Origin: Streptomyces sp. DT2A-34
GTDB taxonomy: Bacteria; Actinomycetota; Actinomycetes; Streptomycetales; Streptomycetaceae
Assembly: GCF_030499515.1 (NCBI RefSeq)
Contig: NZ_JASTWJ010000001.1
Coordinates: forward strand, 5,870,001-5,934,000
Reading direction: 5' to 3'
DNA length: 64,000 nucleotides
Each line of letters starts with the position of its first letter. Positions within the stretch are counted from its first letter, which is position 1. The notes beneath the pieces were generated by a model. The model saw only the letters and a list, made by a program, of their open reading frames with translations, ran no database searches and was not told the DNA's origin. A program made the position numbers and the translations under genes. Of the stretch, positions 33,198-45,777 are shown piece by piece.

Positions 33198-34319
33198 GTG
33201 TCCGAATCCCCCACCCCCGCCCAGCCGTCCCACCGTAGAAAGCGCTCCCTGTCCCGGCGCGGCGTGATCGCCGCCTCGGGAGCGGTGGCCGCCGGTGCCG
33301 CGCTCACGCCGATGGTGTTCGCGTCCAGCGACTCCGGCGAGACGGACAACTCCGCGTCCGGCTCCGGCGATTCCGGTACGACGCCGGAGAAGTTCCCCGC
33401 CACCCGGACCGAGGCCGCCACCGGCACCGGCGAGGCCGCCACCGCCTTCGCCGCCACCTACGTCGGTGTGCGCTGGTCCGGCGCGAAGCAGGGTGCCGCC
33501 ATCCGGCTCGCGGACGGCGACTGGCAGACCCTCGCGAGCGGCTGCGCGACCGTCGAGAACGGCGGTACGGCCCTGGTCGCCGCCGACAACGCCACCGCGT
33601 ACGAGGTGAAGGCCCCGAGCGGCATCGACGGCGTCCACTCGCTGGCGATCGACACCACCGACGGCCCCGACCGCACCGTCCAGGTGCCGAGCGAGCCCAC
33701 GCGCGTGCGTGGCGTGCGCTACCTCTCGCGCCCGGCCTGGGGCGCCGACGAGTCCAAGCGGTTCAAGCCGGACGGCTCGGTGAACTCGCCCGAGACGTAC
33801 TACCCGCTCCAGATCATCACGGTCCACCACACCGCGACGCCGAACGGCGATCCCGACCCGGCCGCGACGGTGCGCGCGATCTACGAGTTCCACGCGATCA
33901 CCAACGACTGGGGCGACATCGGCTACCACTTCCTCATCGACGAGGCGGGCAACGTCTACGAGGGCCGTTACTCCGGCGACGACGGCATCCCCGCCTTCAA
34001 CCAGGACGGCGACCTCGTCACCGGCTTCCACTCCGTGGGCTACAACTCAGGCGCCCTCGGCGTCGCCCTGATCGGCACCCTCCAGGAGCAGGGTCCGACG
34101 GACGCGGCCAAGGCCTCCCTGATCCGGCTGATCAAGGTCATCTCCCGCTTCAAGGGCCTGGACCCGCAGGCGCAGGTGACGTACGTCAACCCGGTCAACG
34201 GCACGAAGAAGGACACGAACGTGGTCGGCGGTCACCGCGACTACTTCGCCACCGAGTGCCCCGGCAACATCATGTACAACCTCCTCGCCGAGGTCCGCGC
34301 GGCGGCCGCCCGCCGCTGA
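33198..34319 (+). CDS. Secreted peptidoglycan-recognition/N-acetylmuramoyl-L-alanine amidase
   Basis: About 373 residues from GTG 33198, with GGAAGGGG 8 nt upstream. The N-terminus RKRSLSRRGVIAASGAVAAG has a twin-arginine-type signal peptide. After a linker rich in Ser/Gly/Thr, residues about 180-373 form an Amidase_2/PGRP domain: YLSRPAWGADES, ITVHHTATPNGDPDPA, DWGDIGYHFLIDEAGNVYEG, HSVGYNSGALGVALIGT, and GGHRDYFATECPGN. The zinc ligands (His of VHHT, His of GGHRD, Cys of TECPG) are intact, so it should cleave the lactyl-L-Ala bond of peptidoglycan. Its own terminator follows. Confidence 0.93.
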   Translation: MSESPTPAQPSHRRKRSLSRRGVIAASGAVAAGAALTPMVFASSDSGETDNSASGSGDSGTTPEKFPATRTEAATGTGEAATAFAATYVGVRWSGAKQGAAIRLADGDWQTLASGCATVENGGTALVAADNATAYEVKAPSGIDGVHSLAIDTTDGPDRTVQVPSEPTRVRGVRYLSRPAWGADESKRFKPDGSVNSPETYYPLQIITVHHTATPNGDPDPAATVRAIYEFHAITNDWGDIGYHFLIDEAGNVYEGRYSGDDGIPAFNQDGDLVTGFHSVGYNSGALGVALIGTLQEQGPTDAAKASLIRLIKVISRFKGLDPQAQVTYVNPVNGTKKDTNVVGGHRDYFATECPGNIMYNLLAEVRAAAARR

Positions 34320-34335
34320 CCCCGGGCACGGCGAT

Positions 34336-34364
34336 GCGCCCCGGGGGTCCGGTCCCCGGGGCGC
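34336..34364. terminator. Terminator between amidase and subtilisin genes
   Basis: GCGCCCCGGGG and CCCCGGGGCGC form a perfect 11-bp stem around GTCCGGT. It lies 16 bp after the amidase stop and 28 bp past the end of the convergent protease gene, so it can serve both. Confidence 0.82.
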
Positions 34365-34392
34365 ACGGTCGTTCAGAGCCTCTGCATGTGTC

Positions 34393-36003
<1,611 letters not shown>

Positions 36004-36212
36004 GGGGAGGGGGAGACGTGCGCGGACTGGGCCGTGGGGGGTGGCCTGTCGTGTGCGCTTACGGTGACGTTTTTGAAGAGGTCACGTCAATTAGGGGAAT
36101 CCCTACGCGCGAGTAAGCGCGGGTGAGGGGGCGGGTGCCGACGCGGATAGAGGAGGTGTCGGTGCGCCGGACTACCCTGGAGGGTCGATCGATCCCCCTG
36201 GGCAGGAGAGAA

Positions 36213-38021
<1,809 letters not shown>

Positions 38022-38365
38022 GCGCTCCGCTGGGTGCCGCGTTGTTGGGGGTGCCGCGAGGTGTCGTTGGTCGGCTGCGGCGCCGTCGTGGCTGGTCGCG
38101 CCCGCGCGGCGGAGCCGCATATTCAATGCAGCCCCGCGCCCCTTGGGGCGCTGCAGTACCGCCTCGCGTGAAGGGGGCGTGAAGGCGGATAACGGGGGCA
38201 TCACGGGGCGGTTCTCCCTTGGGAACAGGGGCTGAGACGGGCCGGTGGGTTGTCGGTGGCGGGTGATAGAAAGAGCCGTCTGAAGACAGTCTGAGAAACG
38301 CTGGTGTGGCGGAAACGCGACGGCACAGGACGTGGCACCACACCGGTCACAAGGGGGAACCGCGC
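38022..38365. other. 344-bp gene-free spacer with dispersed repeat and hairpin
   Basis: It holds a 25-bp sequence (38076-38100) shared with 9781-9805, an adjacent GCGGCGGAGCCGC hairpin, and GCGCCCC-TT-GGGGCGC (38136-38151), a perfect 7-bp stem likely to terminate the ABC-F transcript. The remaining ~200 bp must carry the promoter of the PQQ-propeller gene. No gene is visible. Confidence 0.6.
38136..38151. terminator. Terminator-like hairpin after ABC-F gene
   Basis: GCGCCCC pairs with GGGGCGC around TT; flanking TGCA bases extend the stem past a small bulge. It lies 115 bp beyond the ABC-F stop within repeat-type sequence. Confidence 0.6.
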
Positions 38366-40168
38366 ATGAGCCAGCCGCCCAACCAGCCGCCGCAGGGCGG
38401 TTTCGGCGTACCGCAGGATCCGCGGCAGGGTGGCTTCGGAGCGCCGCAGCCCCCGCAGCCGGGTGCTTCGCAGACCCCGCCCCCGCCGCAGGGCCCGCCC
38501 CAGGCGCCCCCGCCCCCGCAGGGCCCGCCGCCCGGCGCTCCCCAGCCCGGCTACGGCTACCCGCAGCAGCAGCCGGCGCAGCCCGGGCAGCCGGGCGCCT
38601 ATGGCCAGCCGCAGCAGCAGCCTGGCCCGTACGGCTATCCGCAGCAGCCGGGCCCGTACGGCCAGCAGCCCGCCCAGGGTTACGGTTTCCCGCCCCAGCA
38701 GCAGTACCCGGGTGCCCCCGGCACCCCGCCGCCCGGCTCGGGCAGCCCCTTCAAGGGCAAGCCCGCCCTCATCATCGGTGCCGTGGCCGCGGTGCTGCTT
38801 GTCCTCGCCGGCACCGTGTTCGCGGTGACCCGCGGCGGCGACGACGACCCGAAGACGCCGGTCGCCCAGCCGACCGGCGACCCGAAGGGCTCCGGGTCCC
38901 CGACCGGCGACTCCGGCAACGGCAGCGGCGGTGGCGGCGCCGACCCGGAGAACCTCAACGCGGGCCGCCAGTCCGGTGAGTCGAAGGTGCTCTGGTACAC
39001 GCAGGCGCCCGACGCGCCCGCCTCCGGTGCCGACGCCCCCGGCATGTGGATCACCGACAAGGCCGCGGTGAAGGCGGCGTACAAGCAGGTGCTCGCCTAC
39101 AACCTCGGTGACGGCGAGGCCGCTTGGGACCCGATCACCTTCCCGCAGAAGATCTGCGCGGTCACCCCGCAGCAGTCGGCCGACGACAAGATCGTCGTGG
39201 CGTACATGAGCGGCAGCAGCGACCGCGCCAAGTGCAACCAGCTCCAGCAGATCGACCTCGGCACCGGCGCCAAGGGCTGGAAGGGCTCCGTCGCCAACGG
39301 CGCGCTGTTCGACAGCACGCTCGACGTCGAACTGTCCATCACCGGCAGCACGTTGATGGTCGGTCGCTCGCAGTCCGGCACGGCGTACGACATCGACAGC
39401 GGCGAGAAGCTGTGGGACAAGACGCGGTTCGGCGACAAGTGCTTCCCGGACGCGTTCGCGGGCGGCGAGAAGCTGATCGCCGTGGCGAGCTGTGACGCCA
39501 CCGGCACCAACGAGCACGACGAGGTGCAGCAGCTCGACCCGGCAACCGGCAAGGTCAAGTGGACCTGGCAGTTCGACAAGGGCTGGAAGGTCGCGCGCTT
39601 CTTCTCCCTCGACCCGCTGGTCATCTACAGCACCAACGAGGACAAGAAGCAGTGGAACATCTCCACCCTCGGCGCCGACGGCAAGCGCCGCTCGCAGGTC
39701 CAGGTCTCCCTGGAGATCGGCGCCCAGTGCGGCTGGGCCATCCTCCAGCGTGACCTCCAGGGCTGCACCGGTGTGGCCGCCGACGCCGACACGCTCTACA
39801 TGCCGACCAAGGCGACGACCGGCGCCAACGAGATCGTCGCGATCAACCTCGCCAACGGCAAGCAGAAGTGGCGCGTCAAGTCCCCGGCGGACGAGTCGAT
39901 GCTGCCGATCAAGGTCGAGGACGGCAAGCTCATCGCCTACGTCGAGCCGTCGTACGACGCGGGTGGCCGGGTCGTGTCCATCCCGGTCAGCGGCAGCAGC
40001 CCCCAGCCGACGACGCTGCTGCAGAACCCGGCGAGCGCCGCGCGCGTCGAGAACGGCTTCTTCTCGAAGGACCTCGACTGGGCCGACGGGCGCCTCTACC
40101 TCTCCAGCACCCGGCTGAGCGGCAACGACCAGGCGAAGGAGAAGCTGATGCTCGTCTACGGCAAGTGA
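38366..40168 (+). CDS. Membrane-anchored PQQ-like beta-propeller protein, copy 1
   Basis: A 600-residue protein. The cytoplasmic N-terminus of about 130 residues is low complexity, rich in Pro, Gln and Gly (QPPNQPPQGGFGVPQDPRQG). One helix (ALIIGAVAAVLLVLAGTVFA) crosses the membrane, then a Gly/Ser/Asp linker, then a propeller of PQQ-like repeats with blades such as IDSGEKLWDKTRFG, LDPATGKVKWTWQFDKGW and INLANGKQKWRVKSP. No catalytic motif is seen. Such proteins are frequent in Streptomyces and resemble BamB-like scaffolds. It is followed 74 bp later by a paralogue on the same strand. Confidence 0.9.
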   Translation: MSQPPNQPPQGGFGVPQDPRQGGFGAPQPPQPGASQTPPPPQGPPQAPPPPQGPPPGAPQPGYGYPQQQPAQPGQPGAYGQPQQQPGPYGYPQQPGPYGQQPAQGYGFPPQQQYPGAPGTPPPGSGSPFKGKPALIIGAVAAVLLVLAGTVFAVTRGGDDDPKTPVAQPTGDPKGSGSPTGDSGNGSGGGGADPENLNAGRQSGESKVLWYTQAPDAPASGADAPGMWITDKAAVKAAYKQVLAYNLGDGEAAWDPITFPQKICAVTPQQSADDKIVVAYMSGSSDRAKCNQLQQIDLGTGAKGWKGSVANGALFDSTLDVELSITGSTLMVGRSQSGTAYDIDSGEKLWDKTRFGDKCFPDAFAGGEKLIAVASCDATGTNEHDEVQQLDPATGKVKWTWQFDKGWKVARFFSLDPLVIYSTNEDKKQWNISTLGADGKRRSQVQVSLEIGAQCGWAILQRDLQGCTGVAADADTLYMPTKATTGANEIVAINLANGKQKWRVKSPADESMLPIKVEDGKLIAYVEPSYDAGGRVVSIPVSGSSPQPTTLLQNPASAARVENGFFSKDLDWADGRLYLSSTRLSGNDQAKEKLMLVYGK

Positions 40169-40242
40169 GGCGTGCGTCCGCTCTCCCCTTCCCCACCGCC
40201 CCCAACGCGTCCGCCGTCCCCCTCCCCTGAGGTACCCACGCC

Positions 40243-42078
40243 ATGACCCAGCCGCCTCCACCGCCCCACCAGCCCCCGCCGGGAGGAGGGTTCGGCGCGC
40301 CGCAGCCACCGCAGCAGCCACCGCAGCCGCCCGGGCAGGCACCTCAGACACCGTCGGCGCCGCAGCAGCCGCCGCAGCCCGCGTACGGCTATCCCCAGGC
40401 ACCCCAGGCGCCCCAGGGAGCCCCGCAGACCCCTCCGGCCGGGTACGGCTACCCCGGCCAGCAGCCCGCCGCATACGGTCAGCCGCAGAATCCGTACGGC
40501 CAGCCGCCGAACCCGTACGACGGGCAGCAGCAGAACCAGCACGGGCAACAGCAGCAGCCCGGCTACGGCTACGGCTATCAGCAGGCGGCCACGCCGCAGT
40601 ACCCCCAGCCCGCCGCGCCGGGCGGCGGCTCGAAGCTCAACGCGCAGGTGGCCGTCATCGTGGCGGCGGCCGTCGTGGTGATCGCGCTGATCATCGGCGG
40701 TGGCGTGTGGTACGCCAAGTCCGGTGACAAGGGCGGCACCGACAACACCGCCGGCTCCAGCGGCGGCACCGGCGGCGGCGAAAACGGCGCCGGCGGCGGC
40801 GACTTCCCCGACGGCACGGAGAGGGTGCCCGCCGACCCCGCCTCCAAGGTCCTCTTCCGGGTCCCGCCGCCCGATGTCGACGACAAGAGCAGCGTCACCG
40901 TGTCCGGCTCGTGGCTGACCGCCAAGGCGTACGTCAAGAGCGGCGTCGCCCAGATCGTCGGCTACGACCCCGACAAGGGCACCAAGCTGTGGACGATCCC
41001 GCTGCCGGGACCGGTCTGCCTGGCGACCGAGCACATCACCGAGGACAACCTGACGGCCATCGCCTTCGAGCCCGCGATGCCGACCAAGGCGAAGCCCTCG
41101 CACGGCTGCACCCAGGTCGCGGCGCTCGACCTCGATGCCGGCAAGAAGCTGTGGACGAAGACCGCCGAGGTCGAAGGCGACGCGATCCAGTTCGACAACG
41201 TCACCGTCAGCGGCGGCACGGTCGCCGCCGGCGGCATCAGGGGCGGCGCCGCGTTCGACCTCCGGACCGGCAAGCCGCTGTGGGTACCGAAGGCCAACGA
41301 CAGCTGCTACGACCTCGGGTACGCCGGTGGCGCGAAGCTGGTCGCGGTCCGCAAGTGCGGCTCCTACACCCAGCCCCAGCTGCACATCCAGACCATCGAC
41401 CCGCAGTCCGGGAAGGTGATCTCCGAGTACAAGATGACCGAGGGCGTCGAGTACGCCAGCGTGATCTCCACCGAGCCGCTCGTCGTGGCCGCCGAACTCG
41501 GCGAGTCCCAGGACTCCATCGGCATCACGGACGCCTTCTCCATCGACAACAAGACCGGCAAGCTGCGCAACCGCATCTCCCTGCCGGGCGGTCAGTACGC
41601 GGCACGCTGCCCCGGCGTCACCAAGATCGAGTCCTGCACGGGCGTCGTGGTGGGCAACGACCGGCTCTACGCGCAGACCGAGGAGCACGCCGGCGGCGGC
41701 GAGCGCGGCCGGACCAACGAGATCGTCTCGTTCGACCTGGCCACCGGCAAGCAGACCGGGCAGCGCGCGGACGCGGGCGACGGGTACAACATCACGCCCC
41801 TGCGCATGGACGGCGGCAACGTGATCGCGTACAAGCGTCCGCCGTACGACAAGGGCGGGCAGATCGTCAGCATCGACGGCGGCAGCTTCAAGGAGACGAA
41901 ACTGCTGGAGAACCCGGCCACGCAGGTGGTGCGCGATGCGGAGACCCGGATGTCTCCGGATTATGCCGAGATCATCTACGCGCAGGGGCATCTGTACATG
42001 TCCGCGATGTACGCGAGCGAGCTGACCAGTTCGGACACGAGCAAGTCCCATGTGATCGCGTTCGGTACGACCGGCTGA
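40243..42078 (+). CDS. Membrane-anchored PQQ-like beta-propeller protein, copy 2
   Basis: A 611-residue paralogue of the preceding gene with the same layout: a Pro/Gln-rich N-terminus (QPPPPPHQPPPGGGFGAPQP), one helix (VAVIVAAAVVVIALIIGGGV), a Gly-rich linker, and PQQ-type blades (LDAGKKLWTKTAEVEG, FDLRTGKPLWVPKANDS, FDLATGKQTGQRADAG). Paired cysteines (VCLATEHI, HGCTQVAA, DSCYDLG, RKCGSY, ARCPGV, ESCTGV) recur at matching places in both copies, suggesting disulfides that staple the propeller outside the membrane. Function unknown. A strong terminator follows. Confidence 0.9.
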   Translation: MTQPPPPPHQPPPGGGFGAPQPPQQPPQPPGQAPQTPSAPQQPPQPAYGYPQAPQAPQGAPQTPPAGYGYPGQQPAAYGQPQNPYGQPPNPYDGQQQNQHGQQQQPGYGYGYQQAATPQYPQPAAPGGGSKLNAQVAVIVAAAVVVIALIIGGGVWYAKSGDKGGTDNTAGSSGGTGGGENGAGGGDFPDGTERVPADPASKVLFRVPPPDVDDKSSVTVSGSWLTAKAYVKSGVAQIVGYDPDKGTKLWTIPLPGPVCLATEHITEDNLTAIAFEPAMPTKAKPSHGCTQVAALDLDAGKKLWTKTAEVEGDAIQFDNVTVSGGTVAAGGIRGGAAFDLRTGKPLWVPKANDSCYDLGYAGGAKLVAVRKCGSYTQPQLHIQTIDPQSGKVISEYKMTEGVEYASVISTEPLVVAAELGESQDSIGITDAFSIDNKTGKLRNRISLPGGQYAARCPGVTKIESCTGVVVGNDRLYAQTEEHAGGGERGRTNEIVSFDLATGKQTGQRADAGDGYNITPLRMDGGNVIAYKRPPYDKGGQIVSIDGGSFKETKLLENPATQVVRDAETRMSPDYAEIIYAQGHLYMSAMYASELTSSDTSKSHVIAFGTTG

Positions 42079-42119
42079 CGAAAGCGACCGGTCGCGAACG
42101 ATCGGTGTCGGGCGTGATG

Positions 42120-42151
42120 ACGGCCCCGTCCCTGTTCAGGGGCGGGGCCGT
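42120..42151. terminator. Terminator after PQQ-propeller gene pair
   Basis: ACGGCCCCG and CGGGGCCGT form an outer 9-bp stem; CCCTG-TT-CAGGG continues it inward after one mismatch. It lies 42 bp past the stop codon. Confidence 0.83.
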
Positions 42152-42401
42152 GCGCGTACCGCTCATCATCCCTCGAATGCGGGGAAAGCCAGAAATTCCG
42201 TCGATCCGGGGCACTTCTCACCAGTAGGGGGAGCGCAATGTCGAACAAGCGTGTAGCTTCCGGGGGCATGAAGGGCGGGGGAGCCGGGAGGGGGCTTCTG
42301 TCCGCGCGGACCAGTGGGCATCCATGAGTCATCCGGACTGGCGCAGCCGGTCCTGGGCTGGCGTTGATGGGGATCCATTGGGGGGACTGGGGGGTTACTC
42401 G

Positions 42402-43109
42402 ATGGGAGTGCGGCTCATGGTGGTCGACGACCACCGATTGCTCGCCGAGGCGCTGGCCTCGGCACTGAAACTGCGGGGGCACCGGGTGCTGGCCGCGGCG
42501 GCTCCGGCCGCGGGGGCGGCGGAGCTGGTGATCACGCGGGCGCCGGAGGTGTGCCTGCTGGGTACGGCGACGCCGGCGGAGCCCGGCATGTTCGACCCGG
42601 TGGTGAAGATCAAGCGGGAGCGTCCGCAGGTGGCGGTGCTGGTGCTGGGGCCGGTGCCGAGTCCGCGCGGGATCGCGGCGGCGTTCGCGGCGGGGGCCTC
42701 GGGTTACGTGCGGCATGACGAGCGCATCGAGGGGGTCGAGCGGGCGATCATGAAGGCGCGGGCGGGGGAGGCGGCGGTGGCGCCGCAGCTTCTGCAGGGC
42801 GCGTTCAGTGAGTTGCTCAATCCGGTGGCTCAACCGGACGACGAGGGGCAGCGGTTGCTGCAGATGCTCACCCCCCGGGAGGTCGAGGTCCTGGTGCGTG
42901 TCGCCGACGGCGAGGACACCCGGCTGATCGCGGCGGGCATGGGCATCGCGCCTTCCACCGCTCGCACCCATGTGCAGCGGGTTCTGATGAAGCTGGGCGT
43001 GGGTTCCAGGCTGGAGGCAGCGGCCTTGGCGGCCCGGACGGGGTTGCTGGACCGGGCGGGGCCGGTGGCGCAGTCGTCGTCGGGGGGTGGGGTGGGGGCT
43101 GAGTCCTGA
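42402..43109 (+). CDS. LuxR-type response-regulator-like protein lacking the phospho-acceptor Asp
   Basis: A 235-residue protein from ATG 42402, just before MGVRLMVVDDHRLL. The receiver domain has the acidic pair D9-D10, but the phosphorylation site reads VCLLGTATP with G54 where Asp should be, and the conserved Lys is replaced (GASGYVRHDE). The C-terminal LuxR helix-turn-helix is intact (LTPREVEVLVRVADGEDTRL, then STARTHVQRVLMKLGV). It probably works without phosphorylation, as do atypical regulators in Streptomyces that bind small ligands. No kinase gene is adjacent. A second LuxR regulator with an intact site lies at 51076. Confidence 0.9.
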   Translation: MGVRLMVVDDHRLLAEALASALKLRGHRVLAAAAPAAGAAELVITRAPEVCLLGTATPAEPGMFDPVVKIKRERPQVAVLVLGPVPSPRGIAAAFAAGASGYVRHDERIEGVERAIMKARAGEAAVAPQLLQGAFSELLNPVAQPDDEGQRLLQMLTPREVEVLVRVADGEDTRLIAAGMGIAPSTARTHVQRVLMKLGVGSRLEAAALAARTGLLDRAGPVAQSSSGGGVGAES

Positions 43110-43711
43110 CGGTTGTCTCCCGGCGGGTGGCCGGGGCGGGGATGCCTGCGGCGGCCTGTTGCTGACCGGTGGGGGTTCGCGTGGCGCCTGCGGGTGCGTT
43201 GTGGGTCGGGGCCGTGCCGGGGGGGGTCCGTCCTCGGTCCGGCGGTTGCTGGTGGCCTGGAGGGGCTGTTTCTTGACGCCGGCCGCTGCGGGCGGACACC
43301 CCCCCGGCACGTCCCCTTCCCGCCGTGGGCGACTGCGGCGCCGCGGGGGTGCGCCTCCTCAAACGCCGGCCCGCACCCACCCGTGGGGGGCTTCACGTCT
43401 TGAGGCCGGTCGGTTCACTCAGCTGGTCCGGCCCCACCCCCACCGGGCAGGTGGCTTCACGTCTTGAGGTTGCTCGGCTTCACTCAGCCCATTCGGCGTT
43501 TGACACCGAGCACGGCCATCGCAGAGGGCGTGGCCTCTGGGCGCCGGTCCGGGCATTCAGCCCGTCCGGCGTTTGAGGACGAGGCCCGTTCAGGGCCGAA
43601 AGCGGGGTCTGGGGCGGCAGCCCCAGCGGGGTCGAAGGGGCGGAGCCCCTTGAGGATGGGACGGGTCGGGGCGGCGGGGGCGAGAAACCCGAGGCCCGCC
43701 CCCGCCGGACG
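43110..43711. other. 602-bp gene-free, repeat-rich spacer
   Basis: No credible gene is present. It contains a 17-bp direct repeat GGCTTCACGTCTTGAGG (43389-43405 and 43453-43469), two related segments with CGGCGTTTGA (near 43492 and 43568), and at 43636-43657 a copy of the dispersed repeat also found at 10388-10409. Hairpins such as TGGGGC-GGCA-GCCCCA occur between. This is a mosaic of the intergenic repeats common in Streptomyces. Confidence 0.7.
43636..43657. repeat. Dispersed intergenic repeat, copy B
   Basis: A 22-bp copy, with one mismatch, of the element at 10388-10409, centred on GGGGCGGAGCCCC. It sits 54 bp past the end of the small membrane-protein gene on the minus strand and could act as its terminator. 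Confidence 0.65.
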
Positions 43712-44065
43712 TCACTCCTTCGAGTCGTCCCCCACCACCACGTCCGGCGGCGGAACAATAGGCCTCAGCTTCAGCCACACCAGGAAGAACAGGCCGAGAA
43801 GCAGCATGCCCAGCCCGGTCCAGAGGTTGATGTTGACGCCCTCGGCCTTGTCGATCGCGGCGTCGTCATCGGTGAGTCCGGCGATCGTGACGATGACGCC
43901 GTAGATCACGAAGAGGCCGCCGATGATGCGCCGGATGTCGAAGAGGCGGGCCGCTGTCGCGGACTTCCCCTCCAGTTCGGTGACTTCGCGCAGGACGTCC
44001 TTCTCGGAGTACGCGGGGTGGCCGGGGCGCTCGGAGGGTTCGGGGTGTTCGGGGTGCTCGGTCAT
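43712..44065 (-). CDS. Small two-helix membrane protein
   Basis: A 117-residue protein with a His/Pro/Glu-rich N-terminus, an amphipathic region (SEKDVLREVTELEGKSATAA), and two helices (IIGGLFVIYGVIVTIAGL and LWTGLGMLLLGLFFLVWLKL) ending in an acidic tail. It lies 20 bp downstream of the sodium symporter gene on the same strand and is probably cotranscribed; an accessory role for the transporter is possible. I do not recognise a named family. Confidence 0.8.
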   Translation of the reverse strand: MTEHPEHPEPSERPGHPAYSEKDVLREVTELEGKSATAARLFDIRRIIGGLFVIYGVIVTIAGLTDDDAAIDKAEGVNINLWTGLGMLLLGLFFLVWLKLRPIVPPPDVVVGDDSKE

Positions 44066-44085
44066 GGTCTCTCAACCTCCGATCG

Positions 44086-45777
44086 TCAGAAGGAGAACGG
44101 GATGTAGCAGGCGGCAGCCAGCACCACCGCACCCCACCCCAGCAGCGCCGGCTTGCGGTACCACGCCTCGTCGCCCGGCGCGGCCGGCTCGGCCGTGCCG
44201 GGGGACCGGGTGCCGTAGACCAGGCCCTGGAGTTCCTCCGTCGGCTTGGGCGCGGTGAAGAGGGAGACGGCCACCATCACGACCGCGCCCGCCACGAAGC
44301 CCGCGATCGCGGAGACGAAGTTGGCGCCCTGGTCGGAGGGGATGGAGATGACGTCCTGCTTGTAGAAGACGAAGTAGTTGATCATCGCCGCCGTCGTGCC
44401 GGCCAGCAGACCCCAGAAGCCCGACTTCATCGACGCCCGCTTCCAGAACATGCCGACGATGAAGACCACGAACATCGGGACGTTGAAGAAGGAGAAGAGG
44501 GTCTGGAGGTAGCTCATGATGTTGGAGAAGGACGAGGCCAGGAACGCCGTCCCGATGGACGCCAGCACGCCGATCGCCGTGATCAGGCGGCCGAAGCGGA
44601 CGTAGTAGGCGTCCTCGCGGTCCGTCACCACGTACTTCGCCCAGATGTCCGTGGTGAACACCGTGTTGAAGGACGACACGTTCGCCGCCATGCCCGCCAT
44701 GAACGCCGCCAGCAGGCCCGTCACCGCGATGCCCAGGACGCCGTTCGGCAGGAGCTGTTCCATCAGGTACGGGATGGCGTCGTTGTACTGGAGGTCGGAG
44801 CCGGAGGTGCCGATCTTCGGGACCAGGACCGCCGCCGCCAGGCCGGGGATCATCACCAGGAACACGATGAAGATCTTCGGGAAGGCCGCGATCAGCGGGG
44901 TGCGCTGGGCCGCCGAGAGGTTCTTCGCGGAGAGGGCCCGCTGGACCTCCGCGAAGTTCGTCGTCCAGTAGCCGAAGGAGAGCACGAAGCCGAGGCCCAG
45001 TACGATCGTCAGCCAGTTCGCGCCCAGCGGGTTCGCCTCACCGATGCCCGTCCCGCCCCATGCCGTGACGAAGTCGTCGCCGTGGGTCTTGGTCAGGGAG
45101 TCCGTCAGGCCGTCCCAGCCGCCCACCTTCTTCAGCGCCAGCACGGTGATCGGGATCAGCGCGGCCAGGATCACGAAGAACTGCAGGACCTCGTTGTAGA
45201 TCGCCGACGACAGGCCGCCGAGGGTGATGTAGGCGAGGACGAAGAAGCCCGCCACGACGATGGCCACCCACTGCGGCCAGCCCAGCAGGGCCTCGACCAC
45301 GATCGCCAGGGCGTACAGGTTCACGCCGGCGATCAGGATCGCGGCGAAGGCGAACAGGACCGAACTGAGCAGGTGCGCCCCCTTGTCGAAGCGCAGGAGC
45401 AGGAACTCGGGGACCGAGCGGACCTTGCTGCCGTAGTAGAAGGGCATCATCACCAGGCCCAGGAAGACCATGGCCGGGATGGCGCCGATCCAGTACCAGT
45501 GCACGGTGTAGGCACCGTACTGCGCGCTGTTGGCGGCCATGCCGAGGATCTCGGTGGCGGCCAGGTTGGCGGAGATGAAGGCGAGGCCGGTGACCCAGGC
45601 GGGCAGGGAGCGGCCCGAGAGGAAGAAGTCGAGGCTGGTCTTCACCGAGCGGCGGGCGGCGAACCCGATGCCCAGCACGACGACGAAGTAGATGCCGAGG
45701 ATCAGGTAGTCGAGCCAGTTCGTGGGGAGCCGTAGCTCGGCGGCGAGGTAGGTGGGGGATTCTGTGGGGGTTTGCAT
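44086..45777 (-). CDS. Sodium:solute symporter, probable sugar (galactose) transporter
   Basis: A 563-residue SSS-family carrier with about 14 helices. Signatures: NWLDYLILGIYFVVVLGIGF, DFFLSGRSLPAWVTGLAFIS, AATEILGMAANSAQYGAYTV, GGLSSAIYNEVLQFFVILAA, FGYWTTNFAEVQRALSAKNL and the second-half MAGMAANVSSFNTVFTTDIW. The closest well-known relatives are SglT-type Na+/glucose-galactose symporters. It is divergent from galTEK across a shared AT-rich regulatory region, which makes galactose the likely substrate. ATG 45777 is chosen because upstream codons belong to the promoter. Confidence 0.9.
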   Translation of the reverse strand: MQTPTESPTYLAAELRLPTNWLDYLILGIYFVVVLGIGFAARRSVKTSLDFFLSGRSLPAWVTGLAFISANLAATEILGMAANSAQYGAYTVHWYWIGAIPAMVFLGLVMMPFYYGSKVRSVPEFLLLRFDKGAHLLSSVLFAFAAILIAGVNLYALAIVVEALLGWPQWVAIVVAGFFVLAYITLGGLSSAIYNEVLQFFVILAALIPITVLALKKVGGWDGLTDSLTKTHGDDFVTAWGGTGIGEANPLGANWLTIVLGLGFVLSFGYWTTNFAEVQRALSAKNLSAAQRTPLIAAFPKIFIVFLVMIPGLAAAVLVPKIGTSGSDLQYNDAIPYLMEQLLPNGVLGIAVTGLLAAFMAGMAANVSSFNTVFTTDIWAKYVVTDREDAYYVRFGRLITAIGVLASIGTAFLASSFSNIMSYLQTLFSFFNVPMFVVFIVGMFWKRASMKSGFWGLLAGTTAAMINYFVFYKQDVISIPSDQGANFVSAIAGFVAGAVVMVAVSLFTAPKPTEELQGLVYGTRSPGTAEPAAPGDEAWYRKPALLGWGAVVLAAACYIPFSF

